The notes beneath the pieces were generated by a model. It searched no databases. It saw only the letters and a list, made by a program, of their open reading frames with translations, and had not been told where the DNA came from. The translations under genes and the position numbers were made by a program. Source: Elmis aenea (taxonomy: Eukaryota > Arthropoda > Insecta > Coleoptera > Elmidae). Taken from it: a stretch of 64,000 bases of DNA. The stretch lies in the NCBI GenBank assembly GCA_947652605.1, contig OX393584.1:30367467-30431466 (forward strand), written 5' to 3'. Below, piece after piece: positions 36,301-57,790 of the stretch (the stretch's first letter is position 1; every line of letters begins with the position of its first letter).

Positions 36301-39300
36301 TTATTGCATCAAGAACATCAAAACTAAATGTTTTGCAGGGTTTTACGTGCCACTGGCCATTTCTTTCGGTAAAATAGAAAAAACACTGAAAAGTTGAATA
36401 ACAAAGGTAATTTTTGCGATCGCGTTGGCCATGAAACCGTCAGAGATAAATCGAAATTCTTCTATTTCCCGATTCATTGAAAAGATTTAAAAAAAATCTC
36501 TATCAAATGAGTATAATATAGGGGTACCTTGTCATTTAAAAAAATTTAATTGTTTTTCATTGCACTTTTGTTATTCGAAAAAATAGTATTTAAATATTGT
36601 CTTATGGTGGAAAACTAAGTACCAAACAACTTTTATTCAAAACATTTTTCCCTAAAGTGGATATTTACTGAGATATATAGCATATTCCATTCCTTTTGGA
36701 CGCACTGTATAAATGAACATGCATTAGATATTGCAACAAAACGTACTAGAAGATTTATATGAAAACCAAGTTCGTACAATCTTGCTAGGCACTTAAAATA
36801 CTTGGTAATAATTATTAGCTTGGTGATAACCTCACCACTAGCAACTGATAAAACAAATATAAAATTAAAATAAATTGTTAAAAAAACTGCTCTTTATTTC
36901 TGTTTACATTAAAACAAATATTTATATATTCAGTAGTGTTAAACATTAATAATTGTAGATCATTGACCAGGAATAAATATCACAACATACAAACCGACTT
37001 AGAAGTGAATAATTCTTGGTTAGGGTCTCTATTGCAAGTTTCAGCAAAAAAAAATTAAATGTCATAGGGTTCACTTTTCAATTTCTTTTTATACATTTTT
37101 ATTTTTCGCCTGAACTGAGAATGATACCAAATAGTCGAAAATTTCCTTTTCTCTTTCTTAAGATTAGGGCGTTAGAACAAAGGTATCCGGAGTGTATAAA
37201 ATTAAACAAGAAATCTGCTGATTAAAAGACAAGAATCTCAAAATTATATATTCTCTAAGATAAATAGGAAAGTGAATTGTTACTAAGTTATTAGTTTTGT
37301 GTTTGAGCATTGGTAGAAAGGGCATACTTTTAGTATAGTAGCATACATATATGTAGGTACTTAAAATTATGCATCGACTCTTAAGAAATGATTGAGTTAT
37401 TGTTTTTTTTTTTAATCTTGTCGAGATAATAAATAAAACAAAGGGTTTGGTCTGTCGGTAACGGAAAATTTAGCTTACTTTACATTTTAAATTTTAAAAC
37501 CTTTTTTATCAAAGTATGTTTTATTTTAAAAGGTTTTAAGTAAGTTCTAAATAAAAAACTTATATATTACACCTATGAAAATTTAGGCACATCAAAAATA
37601 CATGGGTACTCTTATGGATACAGAGTGATTCAGTTTGTCTGTCGCACCCCTATAACTTTGTTATTTTAAGAGGAGACCCCAAAAAACCTTATATTTATTT
37701 TTGTAAATCGCAGGAAATTTTCTATCGAATGACGTTCAGGTGTTTTTTCTACGATGAAATATGTCAGACTGGCGATAAAGAACTTTTTTTTTGAAATTCA
37801 TGGTATAATTTAATTTTCCAAATTTTTTTCAAAAAAGTTGGTCATCACCGGTTTGACATATTTCATCGTAGAAAAAACATTTGAACGTCATTCGATTTCC
37901 TGTGATTTACAAAAATATAAGGTGTGTTTGGGTTTCCTCTTAAAATAACAAAGTTATAGGGGTGCGACAGTCAATCTCAGGGCCTATTAGAGGGGGGGTC
38001 TTGAGGGGCCGCATCCCCGGGCTCCCAGCCTGATGAGCCCCCAATATATATATATATATATATATTTTTTAATGCATTTTGACGGCAAACTGCAAATGAA
38101 CAAAAGACGTTTTTTTTTGCTCTCATCATAAAAAAAACAAGATTTTTTTCATTCACAAGGGCCCCCAAATTTTAACTTCCCCGGACCCTCTATTACGTCT
38201 AGGAGGCCCTGAGTCAAACTGAATCACCGGTATTTGTGTATATGTTTTACAATTTCCGATTTTGATTTTTTACAGTTTCAAGATGCTTCCGAAATAGCCC
38301 CTCTGTAAGTGTTCACACGCTATAACGTTACTCTCTCACTATTTCTAACATGTTGTGTGCCGTGTTTCAGACCCGAGGGAATAACCCTCGAAAAAGGACT
38401 AGAGGATGCGCACTTGGCAGTAAATTATTTTTTTAATAACAAATTTGATGATGCCAAGAATCTAATGGCGCCTTGGTTAGCGGTACTATTATTTTACAAC
38501 AAATAACTTTTTAATTAATTCGATTGTAGGGCGAAGTCGAGCATGTATCATGCAGTCGGCGATTCAGTATTTTCGTTTCTAGAAGCAATGTTAACTTTCG
38601 AACAGCAGTCCATCGCCACAGCTGCGGAGCGTCTCAAAAAAACGTTAGCAGTGTGCAATAGGTATCGCAGAAAAAATACGATCGGGGAATCCCTGGGGAA
38701 GATGGTCAAAAAACCCAATTACGAACAGTATACCGAAGAAGAGGCACATGCGGAACTTTGTTTTGCCGAGTGTTTGCTGTTAAAAGCGATGTTAACGTTT
38801 ATGGAAGATGAGACGCTTAGTAGTTTTATAAAAGCTGGCATTAAAATCCGTTCGTGCAATAGTTCGTACAAGTAAATAAATACTAAAAGAATAAGTCGCA
38901 CGTATTTTTATCGTTGTTTCGTAGAGAATGCCAGAACATATTATTAAATCGTAATTGGACCAACTCTGAAACTAAAGTGCATTTTGAAAGCGGGGTTAAA
39001 ATGGGTATCGGTGCGTTCAATTTGATGATTTCCATGTTACCCGGTAGGGTTGTTAAGATATTGGAATTTATTGGGTTTTCTGGAAATCGGGTAGGTGTTT
39101 GTACAGGGTGGTCTATTTTCGATGCCCATATCTCAGTTATTATCAGAGATAGAAAAAAAATAAGAACGTAGTCTCAATTTCTTTGATCGGGGGAGATCAT
39201 TGCCGTAAACAGGTTTTCGATATCTTTTTTAATTTTGGAAATACAGCCAAAAACCGATTTTTGCCAATTTTCTAAAATGTTAAATATCTCGCTTAATCGA

Positions 39301-41765
39301 GAAAATAGAAAAAACTAAGTACGTAGTCTCAATTTCTTTTTTCGAGAGAAATTCATTGCCGTAAACAAATTTTTGATATCTGTTTTTATTTTCGAAATAT
39401 AGCCAAAAACCGATTTTTGGCACTTTTCAAAAATATTAAATATCTCGCTTAAACGAAAAGATAGAGAAAAACTTTAAAGACGTTTTTTGCATGGTTTTTT
39501 GTCCTTAATAAGATGGTGATATTAATTTGTTTTTTACTCATATAAATATCGATATATTACATCTAACTTTCTTATTTTTATTGGCAACCATAAGCAAATT
39601 AAATATTTTGGAAAAGCGCAAAAAGTAAGCTTTCGATTTATGGCAAAGCCAACTATGGTTGCCATTTAAAAAGAAAGTTAGGTGTAATATATCGATATTT
39701 ATACAAGTTTAAAAAAAATGACTATCGCTATCTTATTAAGGACAAAAAACCATTAAAAAAATGTCTTTAAAGTTTTTCTCTATCTTTTTGTTTAAGCGAG
39801 ATATTTAACATTTTTGAAAATTGCCCACAATCAGTTTTTCGAAAATTAAAAAAGATATCAAAAATCTGTCTACGGCAATGAATTCCTCTTATAAAAAAAA
39901 TCGAGACTACGTACTTAGTTTTTTTTAATCTCTGATAATAACCGAGATACCCTGTATGGGCATCGAAAATATGCCACCGCGTGCTTTTTTCTGTTTCTGC
40001 ATTTAACTTAAATTTTACCTCCAGCAACTGGGTATAAAAGATCTCCAAGAAGGTTATCAGATGGAAGGACTTAGACAGATTCTGTGCATCATGACGCTTC
40101 TTGGCTACCACCTATTCGTCCTTTTTGTCCTGAGTCATCAAGAGGGAGATCTTGAAATTTGTGAAGACATATTGAAAAGTTTAATGACAAAATATCCCCA
40201 GGGTGTCTGGTCTTTATTCTTCAAGGGCCGCTATGAATTCATGAAAGGTAATTTAGACAGCAGTATCGAATGGTATACCAAGTCTTGGCAATCTCAAGAT
40301 CTGTGGCCGCAATTTCATCATCTGTGCTACTGGGAACTGACTTGGGTCAACTGGTGAGACGTTTTTTATTTTTTTGTGTGTAGTTAGCTACATCAGATTT
40401 TACAGTTTAAAAAATGATTGGAAGCAAGCTAATATATACGCAACGTATCTGGTTGAAGGAAGTCGATGGTCACGCACAATTTATAGTTACCAAAAAGCCG
40501 CTATTCTTTGTTTGACCGATGATAAATCGGAACAAATGGTAGACGAATTAATGAAGTAAGTGTACACTATTTTCACACTTTATTTTATTTATTCGCGAGT
40601 CCTTCTGCTGTTAGCTGTAGGACTGTTGAATTGTGTTGTGCTGACGTTTTACCATGTTTTTATGTCTTGTGCTAGATTTTTTATGTCTTTCCATTTGATG
40701 TTTCTATCCTTTGCTGCTTTTTTAACTTCGTCTTGCCCCTCCCTTATGGGTAGTACTCTCATTTCTAGAAAATTATTTGGGTCGCGTGTTTAAAGTTTGA
40801 GAAACGCCGCTCCACAGCGTAATTCAAAAAGTTCGCAACAAATGGAAAAAAAAGTTATTGATTTCTCAGAAAATTTTACTCGTGTTAAAAGTTGGGGCAT
40901 GGTCTAAAACTAATTTTAAAAAGTCATAGAACACTAGATTTTAGCGATTTTGGAAAAATTCGCAAGAGGAAAGTGCCCTTATTTTAAGAGATACAAAAAA
41001 AGTTATTTAGAATCCAAAAATAAGGCTAGATTTAAATTTTGACGGTCAAATTAAAATTTAAATTTTTTGAGAAATTTTAACATTCAAAAAGTCTGCAACA
41101 AATGGGAAAAAAAAATATTATTCATTTCTCAGAAAATTTTACTCTTGACGTGATTGTTTTACAGAGATGTACCAAAGTATAAACAAAGAATTGCCGGTAA
41201 ATCTTTGCCGATGGAGAAGTTCTGTGTTAAAAGAGCTGAGAGATACTTTACCCAAAATCGTTTCTTAGTCCTACCCGTTATCGAACTGATGTATCTGTGG
41301 AATTTATTTAAAATTCTCAAAACGAAGTTTTCGTTAGCAGAAAATATCTACAAAATCATAGAGCGAGCTCAAATCGAGCTGAATTCACGAATGCATTCCA
41401 GTAAATACGATGCCGATAACAGAGCTCTAATATTGCTGCTAAAAGGAGCATGTTTAAGGCAAATGAAAAGTCCTCTACAGGCATTAGAATGCTTGGAAAC
41501 GGCAATATCTTTACAAAAACAATTACAGGAAGATAGCTTCATTATTCCATACGCGATTGTGGAATTGGCTCTTCTTGAATGGGAATCTGGAAATAAGGAG
41601 AAGGCTCTTTTGGCGCTGGAGGATGCAAAGTAAAAATTTTGTGGTATTTTTACTTCGAGTAATTTCACTTCTTCAATTGTTTTCAGGAAAAACTATACTG
41701 GATATTCTTTGGAATCGCGGCTGCATTTTAGAATTCACACAGCTCTACAAGAGGTTAAGGCATAA
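27330..41765 (+). CDS. Tetratricopeptide repeat protein 39 family (TTC39/Iml2-like), complete
   Basis: Exons: 27330-27374, 38276-38304, 38371-38475, 38530-38871, 38925-39090, 40025-40353, 40406-40555, 41165-41629, 41687-41765. All join in frame to 569 residues, near the 580-680 of animal TTC39A/B/C. Diagnostic blocks are LEKGLEDAHLAVNYFFNNKF near the N terminus, SMYHAVGDSVFSFLEAMLTFEQQ, EEAHAELCFAECLLLKAMLTF, SFIKAGIKIRS, the DUF3808/TPR core YPQGVWSLFFKGRYEFMKGN, LWPQFHHLCYWELTW and the last TPR MKSPLQALECLETAI. In mammals TTC39B controls LXR ubiquitination and lipid metabolism; the insect role is unknown. The first exon (MLSTSDIEDDPDFDE) is 10.9 kb away and is placed by splice phase and acidic character, so it is the least certain part. 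An in-frame ATG at 27246 could extend the N terminus by 28 residues. Confidence 0.88.
28443..29079. repeat. Composite repeat with mismatched TIR-element ends
   Basis: The left edge CATTCAAAAAGTATCAACAA resembles the 21392-22147 family. The right edge GGCCACCCTGTA resembles the TACAGGGTGG family. Two elements are probably abutted or one is nested. It is in TTC39 intron 1. Confidence 0.45.
30329..30424. repeat. 96-bp direct repeat, copy 1
   Basis: ATCAAAACTTCTGGCTGCTA through GCGAACTCCGTATTTTGCGG matches 30692-30787 at most positions and at equal length. It is GC-richer than its surroundings and in TTC39 intron 1. Confidence 0.6.
30692..30787. repeat. 96-bp direct repeat, copy 2
   Basis: The partner of 30329-30424, with a 363-bp period. 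The pair may be remnants of a tandemly organised repeat or of direct termini of an element. Confidence 0.6.
31829..31905. repeat. Single end of a TACAGTGTGTCC element
   Basis: TACAGTGTGTCCAAAAGGTA with ATATATCTCAGTAAATATCC matches the 19192-19963 family. No right arm is visible nearby. Confidence 0.5.
32440..33110 (-). pseudogene. Non-LTR retrotransposon ORF2 C-terminal fragment
   Basis: The minus-strand reading includes FKYLGTIIAENGKLEEDLNN, VHVPILTYSSETWTLTQKQK, FLRRIEGCRLIDKISNEKIR, NQLRWLGHLLRLPESRYAK and LEEKGVSWRDVPQ. This is the thumb and C-terminal region of endonuclease/RT proteins. A frameshift falls in an A-run near 33030. It is in TTC39 intron 1, in the opposite orientation, and from a different family from the insert at 40566-40800. 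Confidence 0.8.
33636..33743. mobile_element. 108-bp miniature TACAGTGTGTCC element
   Basis: It starts TACAGTGTGTCCAAAAGG and ends CCTTTTCGGCACACTGTA. It is a deleted form of the 19192-19963 family, with both ends kept. Confidence 0.65.
36148..36709. repeat. Composite element with TACAGGGCG and CACTGTA ends
   Basis: The left end is TACAGGGCGTCCCAAATTTT. The right 230 bp (36480-36709) is the right half of the 19192 family and ends GGACGCACTGTA. It includes a 136-codon ORF that I regard as chance. Confidence 0.5.
37619..38232. mobile_element. TIR foldback element with a nested second element
   Basis: The outer arms are TACAGAGTGATTCAGTTTGTCTGTCGCACC at left and GGTGCGACAG plus AAACTGAATCACCGGTA at right. 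The right arm is interrupted at about 37976-38213 by another element with CTCAGGGCCT/AGGCCCTGAG ends, a G-run and a (TA)n tract at 38044-38066. A relative of the nested element is at 42085-42305. The outer element ends 43 bp before a TTC39 exon. Confidence 0.7.
39102..39983. mobile_element. 882-bp foldback element occupying a TTC39 intron
   Basis: The left end TACAGGGTGGTCTATTTTCG with GATGCCCAT is mirrored by ATGGGCATCGAAAATATGCCACC at the right. The internal arms around AGAGATAGAAAAA and TATCTCGCTTAA are also complementary. It begins 11 bp after a splice donor and ends 41 bp before the next acceptor. A single end recurs at 44543. Confidence 0.75.
40566..40800 (-). pseudogene. 3' end of a non-LTR retrotransposon (ORF2 tail plus hairpin 3' UTR)
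   Basis: On the minus strand the text reads EVKKAAKDRNIKWKDIKNLA then QDIKTW and a stop. This is the basic C-terminal tail typical of non-LTR ORF2. After the stop comes a short 3' UTR with the hairpin AGTCCTACAGCTAACAGCAGAAGGACT and an AATAAATAAAATAAA tail. The same hairpin and tail, with no upstream sequence, form the 51-bp insert in shark (54580-54630). This copy lies in a TTC39 intron, 10 bp past the exon. Confidence 0.75.
40810..41150. repeat. Relative of the 21392-22147 element
   Basis: ACAGCGTAATTCAAAAAGTT followed by TTGATTTCTCAGAAAATTTTAC, and the same phrase again at the right edge, match the internal repeat units of 21392-22147. It occupies the TTC39 intron just before the exon at 41165. 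Confidence 0.6.
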
Positions 41766-41943
41766 ATGTTTGATGTGGACCGCTATGATTATGTAAACCG
41801 GAATTTAATTTACTTTCTAGTCGATTAGGTGCAATGGCACAGGCATTATAGTATATATATTTGTCTGAAATATAGTTTCACTTCAAAGGCTGTGTATTAT
41901 GCATCTTAATATATTTTTATTTCAATGTATCTTCAACAAAATT

Positions 41944-41949
41944 AATAAA
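41944..41949 (+). promoter_or_regulatory. Probable polyadenylation signal of the TTC39 gene
   Basis: AATAAA about 180 nt after the TTC39 stop codon. Confidence 0.55.
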
Positions 41950-42084
41950 TATACATATTTATTTACAGTTTTGTTTAATTTCACACAGGTTTCACACAGA
42001 GCAAAACTTTTTTTTTACCAATGTTCAAACTTTCGTGGGGATTTATCCCCCTAATCCTCCCTTGCGTACGCCACTGGTTGGCAG

Positions 42085-42305
42085 GCCTTATCAGAGGGGG
42101 GTCAAGAGGGGAAAATGCCCGGGTCCTCAATTTTTAACTTGATCTGTTAAAAAAAAAACGTAATATTTTTGTAGTTGAAATAACAGTTTTATAACATATC
42201 ATCATTACACCATTACCATTATTTTTCCCTCATAGTTTTTAATTTTAAATGGCCTCAAAAACATTGTTAGCCTTGGGCCTCCATTTACTCTAAAAAGCCC
42301 TGGTT
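42085..42305. mobile_element. GGGCCT-ended element, relative of the one nested at 37976
   Basis: It starts near GGCCTTATCAGAGGGGGGTC and ends near GGGCCTCCATTTACTC/AAAAAGCCCTGG. It shares the G-run and GGGGCCC-style layout with the nested element at 37976-38213. The edges are approximate. Confidence 0.45.
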
Positions 42306-42590
42306 AGAGGCATTGTTTGACAGTATAATACAACAATATTCATTTGTTTAAACATTGCATTAATTCTGCAATAAATGAAAAAGTTCCAATTTTTTAACAG
42401 AAATGTGGACCACATGAAAGGGGCCACTATTGAGATCTCGTAAACGGTAAGAGCTTCAAAGAAATTTAAATTAGACAAATTGTTCCATTTCTGGAGACTT
42501 ATTCAGTGATGCTTTAATGTTTTTAATAATTACCATTGCACGCTCTTAGATAATAAACAAAAATGAAAATGGGCATTTTTTTAAATCTTT

Positions 42591-43115
42591 GCACTTTTCC
42601 CATTTTTCACGAAAAATTAAAATTCGTATTTAGGGGCTAATAATACTTAATTGGGCTATAAATAACCTGTATAATAAATTTGAAGCCATTTCCTGTAGTT
42701 TTAAGAAAATCGATTTATTTGTCGAAAAAAGTACAAAGACTATAGCCTTTGTACTTTTCCCATTTTTCATGAAAAATTAAAAATCGTATTTAGGGGCTAA
42801 TAATCCTTAATTGGGCTATAAATAACCTGTATAATAAATTTGAAGCCATTTCCTGTAGTTTTAAGAAAATCGATTTTTTTGTCGAAAAAAGTACAAAGTC
42901 TATAGCCTTTGCACTTTTCCCATTTTTTACGAAAAATTAAAAATCGTATTTAGGGGCTAATAATCCTTAATTGGGCTATAAATAACTTGTATAAGAAGTG
43001 TAAAGCCATTTGCTGTAGTTTAAAAAAAAACGATTTTTTTGTCGAAAAAAGTACAAAGACTATATAGCCTTTGCACTTTTTCCATTTTTCACGAAAAATT
43101 AAAAATCGTATGTAA
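42591..43115. repeat. 160-bp tandem repeat array, about 3.3 copies
   Basis: Units begin with GCACTTTTCCCATTTTT-like text at 42591, 42751, 42911 and 43073. Each contains GGGGCTAATAATCCTTAATT, AAGCCATTTCCTGTAG and TTGTCGAAAAAAGTACAAAG. The period is 160, 160 and 162 bp, and the copies are highly similar. It begins 0.8 kb past the TTC39 stop. Confidence 0.9.
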
Positions 43116-45296
43116 GTATCAATTACATAAAATCTGTTTCATTAGATGTCTTTATAAAAGAAGGGGGGTTCATGAAATATAAGTATGATTAGGATTTTAT
43201 AATTTTTTAAGGGTTCTATGACAAAATAAGTTTGGGAACCCCTGGTCCAAAGTTTTCAGTTAACCGCTGTAGTTTAAAATACTTTTTACCAGAAAAAATC
43301 AGACTATTTTACAGTTATTTTAAAAATTAAAAAAAAGTCAAACTTATTATAAATTCAAGACACCTCACCTTCAAAATCAAAAACCTGAATAAGATAAAAT
43401 ATTTATTTTACAAAATACATATTTTACAAAATGGAATGAAGGATTGAAATGACATAATTTAAGATTGATAAATGTTATTTATCGAATTAAAGATTAATTA
43501 ATCAATTAAAAATTAGTTTTAAAATATGAACTTAACCTACATTTCCGCAATCACAATAACAAATACATATAAAATACAGTTTTGTATAAAAAACAATAGA
43601 TTTATTTGTGGTCAACTATTGCACAATTATAGTCTACAGATGCATATAAAACAAGATGGTTTAGTTCGCACGGCGAGTACCTACCAACTACATGTTGACG
43701 AATAAATCCTTTTTAAATTGCGACATTAATATCTTGTCACCTACTTCTATTATTTAAAATAAATGCACTTAAACTAATACTAACCATAATTTGTAAGTCA
43801 ACAGGAACTATGATAATGATTTATATTAATAGATTAAAATTGATCCAAATCATCTAAAATTACTCAACTTTTTAAAAAACTTATAACATTAAATAATATG
43901 CGGAATATTAGTGTTTCATGTAAAGAAAAAAACACGTGTAAAAAGAAGCAGAGTACAATTATATGTTTGAGGTGGATATGACAATTAGAGTCCTGCAGTC
44001 GGGTACGGTTTTATTAAAAGAGGGTACAGATTAAATGAAGAGTGTTTTATGCATTTTAATTTTTTTTTATAACATTAATGTTGTTGAATGCATTTGTTTG
44101 ACAAATCTTTACTATAGCCTACTATGTTTATCTTCAAATCAAAAAACTATAAAAACCTTCGTAAGTTGCGTATTATTAAAAATAAGTACATCAACCCTTA
44201 TACAGTGTGACCCATTTTAAAGCGGATCACCCCTATAAAAATATAATATAAACGTAATCCGATTTTCATGATTTTTTTTTAAACGATAAAGCATTAAAAA
44301 CTGTACTTTGGCACACTATTTAAAAATTCAGTTTACACTCACAAAGCCTACTACGATTTTTTTTCGTTGTCAAAATGAGCATGTTAAGCGATTTTTTTAT
44401 TTAAAATCTGACTACACCACTGGATTCAGGATGCCCTCAAATGGGTTTGTACCAAATTTCATGAAAATATATTCATTATTAACAGATTAATTATGAATTC
44501 AATATTTATGATTAAATTAATATCGATATTGGAAACGTAGTGTACAGGGTGGCCTATTTTCGATGACCATACAGGGTATCTCGGTTATTATCAGAGATAG
44601 AAAAAACTAAGACGTAGTCTCGATTGTTATTATTTTTTTTTTTTAGAGGAATTTATTGCCATTAACAGATTTTTGTTATCTTTTTTAATTTTCAAATATG
44701 GCCAATATGGAAAATCAACATGAGATAATCAACCTTTTGCAGAAAAACATACCACCCGGACTTCATGTAAGTGCTATATTTAACTTGAATTAAAAAATTA
44801 ATCTAAACTTTTTTAAAAAAAGTTATTAATAAGTGTCTATTTGATGTGGTTGCATAAATAATCGTATACAGATATACGGTATTAATAATAAATGCAGTGT
44901 AAATACAATTACACAACTGTCTAAATCGAAATGTGTAAAATACCAAGTATATTTAAAAAAGGATTGTCAACGTGTAATTACTAAATGCTCACAGTGCCGA
45001 CTCATAAATATTAAAATTATCTCAAATACCATCAAAATAAAAACAATATATTTGGCACAACTAACTTTATGTTAAAATTAAATGACAACTTAAAATCACA
45101 TTCGGGACTGAATTTTAATTTTGTTTCCCAAATAAACAGTGCCAATGAAGTGAATAACTTGAAAAGCAAAATAATGGAATAAAAACTAGCAATTACTAAA
45201 GCAAGCGTTCGTTGGAGAATACTTTGTATGGATTTACTTGACCTAGCTGATAAGATAATCCAGTCCCGATCAAATTAAAATGTATATTATGATAAA
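43116..45296. other. Gene-free region between the TTC39 gene and shark
   Basis: AT-rich DNA with a single TACAGTGTGACCC element end at about 44203 and a TACAGGGTGGCCTATTTTCG end at 44543. The shark 3' UTR should occupy the right part. No polyadenylation signal was chosen with confidence. Confidence 0.4.
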
Positions 45297-55236
<9,940 letters not shown>

Positions 55237-56892
55237 TTTTAACGAATGTCATCGTTACTTTTACTACATAACATACATGGCATATTTTTTAATTAATAAT
55301 AACTTCACTGATTACATCAATTAGCAAATTTTAAACCCGAAGAACCTAATCTCATGTTAACAAAAGTTCACTATAGTTGATAAACAAGAAACTACATAGG
55401 TGACATATTTGCATTACAATTTTGACATCTATTATCCTACTGTTAGTACTATTACAGTTTTATTTTTTTATTGTAGAAACGTCAAAAATAATATACACCA
55501 TAATAATAAAAATAGAACCGTGTTTTACACCAGTTAAGCTCTAAATTCCGTATATTCACTGAACTAATAAAAAATTTCCGAAATTTCTAAATAAACATAA
55601 TACCACAGTTACATTAGCAACAGTACAATTAACTTAACAGTGTATGTGTATAAGGATATTGTCATAAATGTGATGTATGCAACACCAACAACGAAGGAAT
55701 TTTTAAATATACAGGGTGTCCCAGACAGTGGTTTGACAGAAATCGGCGATTTACTGACTAAAAAAATGACGAAACTTTTACCACACGTTGATCTAGTTGT
55801 TTTTATCAGATATATGCATCTTCAAAATTCCTCAAACGAAAATCATTCTGTATAACGTAACAATTAATAAATGTTATTTGAGAATTAACTATTTACCAGG
55901 CGTTCATATTTCAGAGTAGGTTGCATTTAAATAATATTTCTAATGATACGAAAGAAAGAAAATGAATTTTTAGAAACGAATAAAAAAATAAAATCTAAAT
56001 CCTGATTTCTAAGAAATTATTGTGATGCCTGATAACAGATTGAGAAATCGTGATTGTGACGTTTGCGGAAGGACAACATATTTCATGTTACACGACAAAA
56101 CGATGCATTTTTTATCCTGCCCCGCCGTGAACAATATTTTATATACTATAGTAAATACGTAGTTTGCATGTGTTAATTATAATTGCAAATTAAGTTTTTG
56201 TTATTCATGCAAGAATAACCCAATTCACTGAATTCTGTGAAAAAAGTGACTAAAAAGCCTTTTCAGGTGACATTTTTTACATGAATCAATTCAATATGTT
56301 CATAAGTGAAAACTTCTTATAGTTTGAAAAACTTTTTAAATTTTTTTCTCAAAATTAAGTGATTTCATTATGAAACCACTATGCGTTTTGGCCCCAAATT
56401 ATTCATAATTTTAGTCGATAAAAAGTGAGTTTTTGCCTTTCGACGGATGCTATTGGTAGCACATAGTATTAATGGAAAAAGTTGAATATCTTGTAGAAGC
56501 GACCAGCAAAAAAATAAAAAGTAAAACAAAATTTGCAAAAAATGACGTAAACAGTTGATTGATTTGTTGCAAATGTTCCTCACAGTGAAGTTGGAGGTAC
56601 AAAACTTTTTTTCAAATCACCACAATTAGAGACCAGCAAAACATTTAAAATGTATGAAGCAAAAATTAGAAAAAAAAAAAGCAAACAATGATGACGTAAA
56701 AGTTTTTGCTTTTTTAGCAAATGTACCTCACTGTGAAGTTGGAGATAACATTTTTAAAAAATAATCCTGGATTAGAGACCAACAAAAAAAAATTAAAAGG
56801 TACAGCAAAAATAAGCAAATAATGAACGGTCGGCCCTTATCTCCACCACTTTTCTCGCATTTTGCAGTAAGGACAGGTGATGTGGTTTCACT

Positions 56893-56952
56893 GCGAAACC
56901 ACATTTTGCGAAACCACATTTTGGGAAACCACATTTTGCGAAACAACATTTT
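56893..56952. repeat. 15-bp tandem repeat, four copies
   Basis: Four units of GCGAAACCACATTTT, the third with GGG and the fourth with AAACAAC. The preceding TGTGGTTTC at 56881 pairs with the unit, so a hairpin is possible. Confidence 0.85.
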
Positions 56953-57765
56953 TAAACATTTCTAGGTTAAAAATATAGCTATTTTTACTGCTATCCATCC
57001 ACCCGTCAATACGCTCTATAGTATCGCCATCTGTCGATCTATAGCGTAATATTTGCTCAAATACATTCAGTAGCTGATTGAATACATATTTTAGCCGGTA
57101 CTTTACCAAGTTGATAAAATAAAAGGGAATTGAATTCAGTAATTTTAACGTAAGAAAAAAACCACATTTACACATTTATATTCATAAGTTGATAATCAAA
57201 CCACATACATTGTTTTTCAAATATATATAGTAGTGTAGTTAAATTATCAGTGTAAAGGCTAACTTCACATTAGTTGGCAAAAGTAGTACGATTTAGCAAA
57301 ATATGCGTTAAGCTAAAAACGAAAACGTCATATTTTAAGGTTAATGCGATTAGTGTCATATGCCCATAAAGTAGCACAGCAAGTCAACTATGAAAGTATA
57401 GGCAAACGTTTAAGATATTTTAATCAATTAATCAGGATTCGTCAAAGCCAAAATAACAAGGTGGTTGTGAGTTTGTTTTTATTACGCAATCACTTGACTC
57501 TCACGTGATACATTAAAGTGTACTGAGTGAAACTGTGAAGTCTATTTTCCTATCGTCTGAATGATAAGTAGATTAATTATGACCCCGATGGAGATATATG
57601 ACCCCCTAGCATTGCTGGCATATATAAACTGGTAAATGTTTGAGAAACAGCTATTGCTTGCAAAGTTTTATTAACAAACCATTGCTGCTAGTTCTTTTAA
57701 CAGTAATATTTTCTCAAGGTGAATTTTGATCAGTGTTTGACAGTTGTTGCGTTTATTGCTGTGTT

Positions 57766-57790
57766 ATAATAATAATAATAATAATAATAA
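57766..57790. repeat. (TAA)n microsatellite
   Basis: About eight TAA units. The tract could be a relic tail of a non-LTR insertion. Confidence 0.8.

Noticed and set aside
35967..36377. 136-codon plus-strand ORF
   Set aside because: It runs into the TACAGGGCG-ended element at 36148, has low-complexity composition and no recognisable domain, and has no splice context. It is probably chance in AT-rich DNA.
42591..43115. CRISPR-like array
   Set aside because: The 160-bp units abut with no spacer-repeat alternation, and the host is a eukaryote. This is an ordinary tandem repeat.
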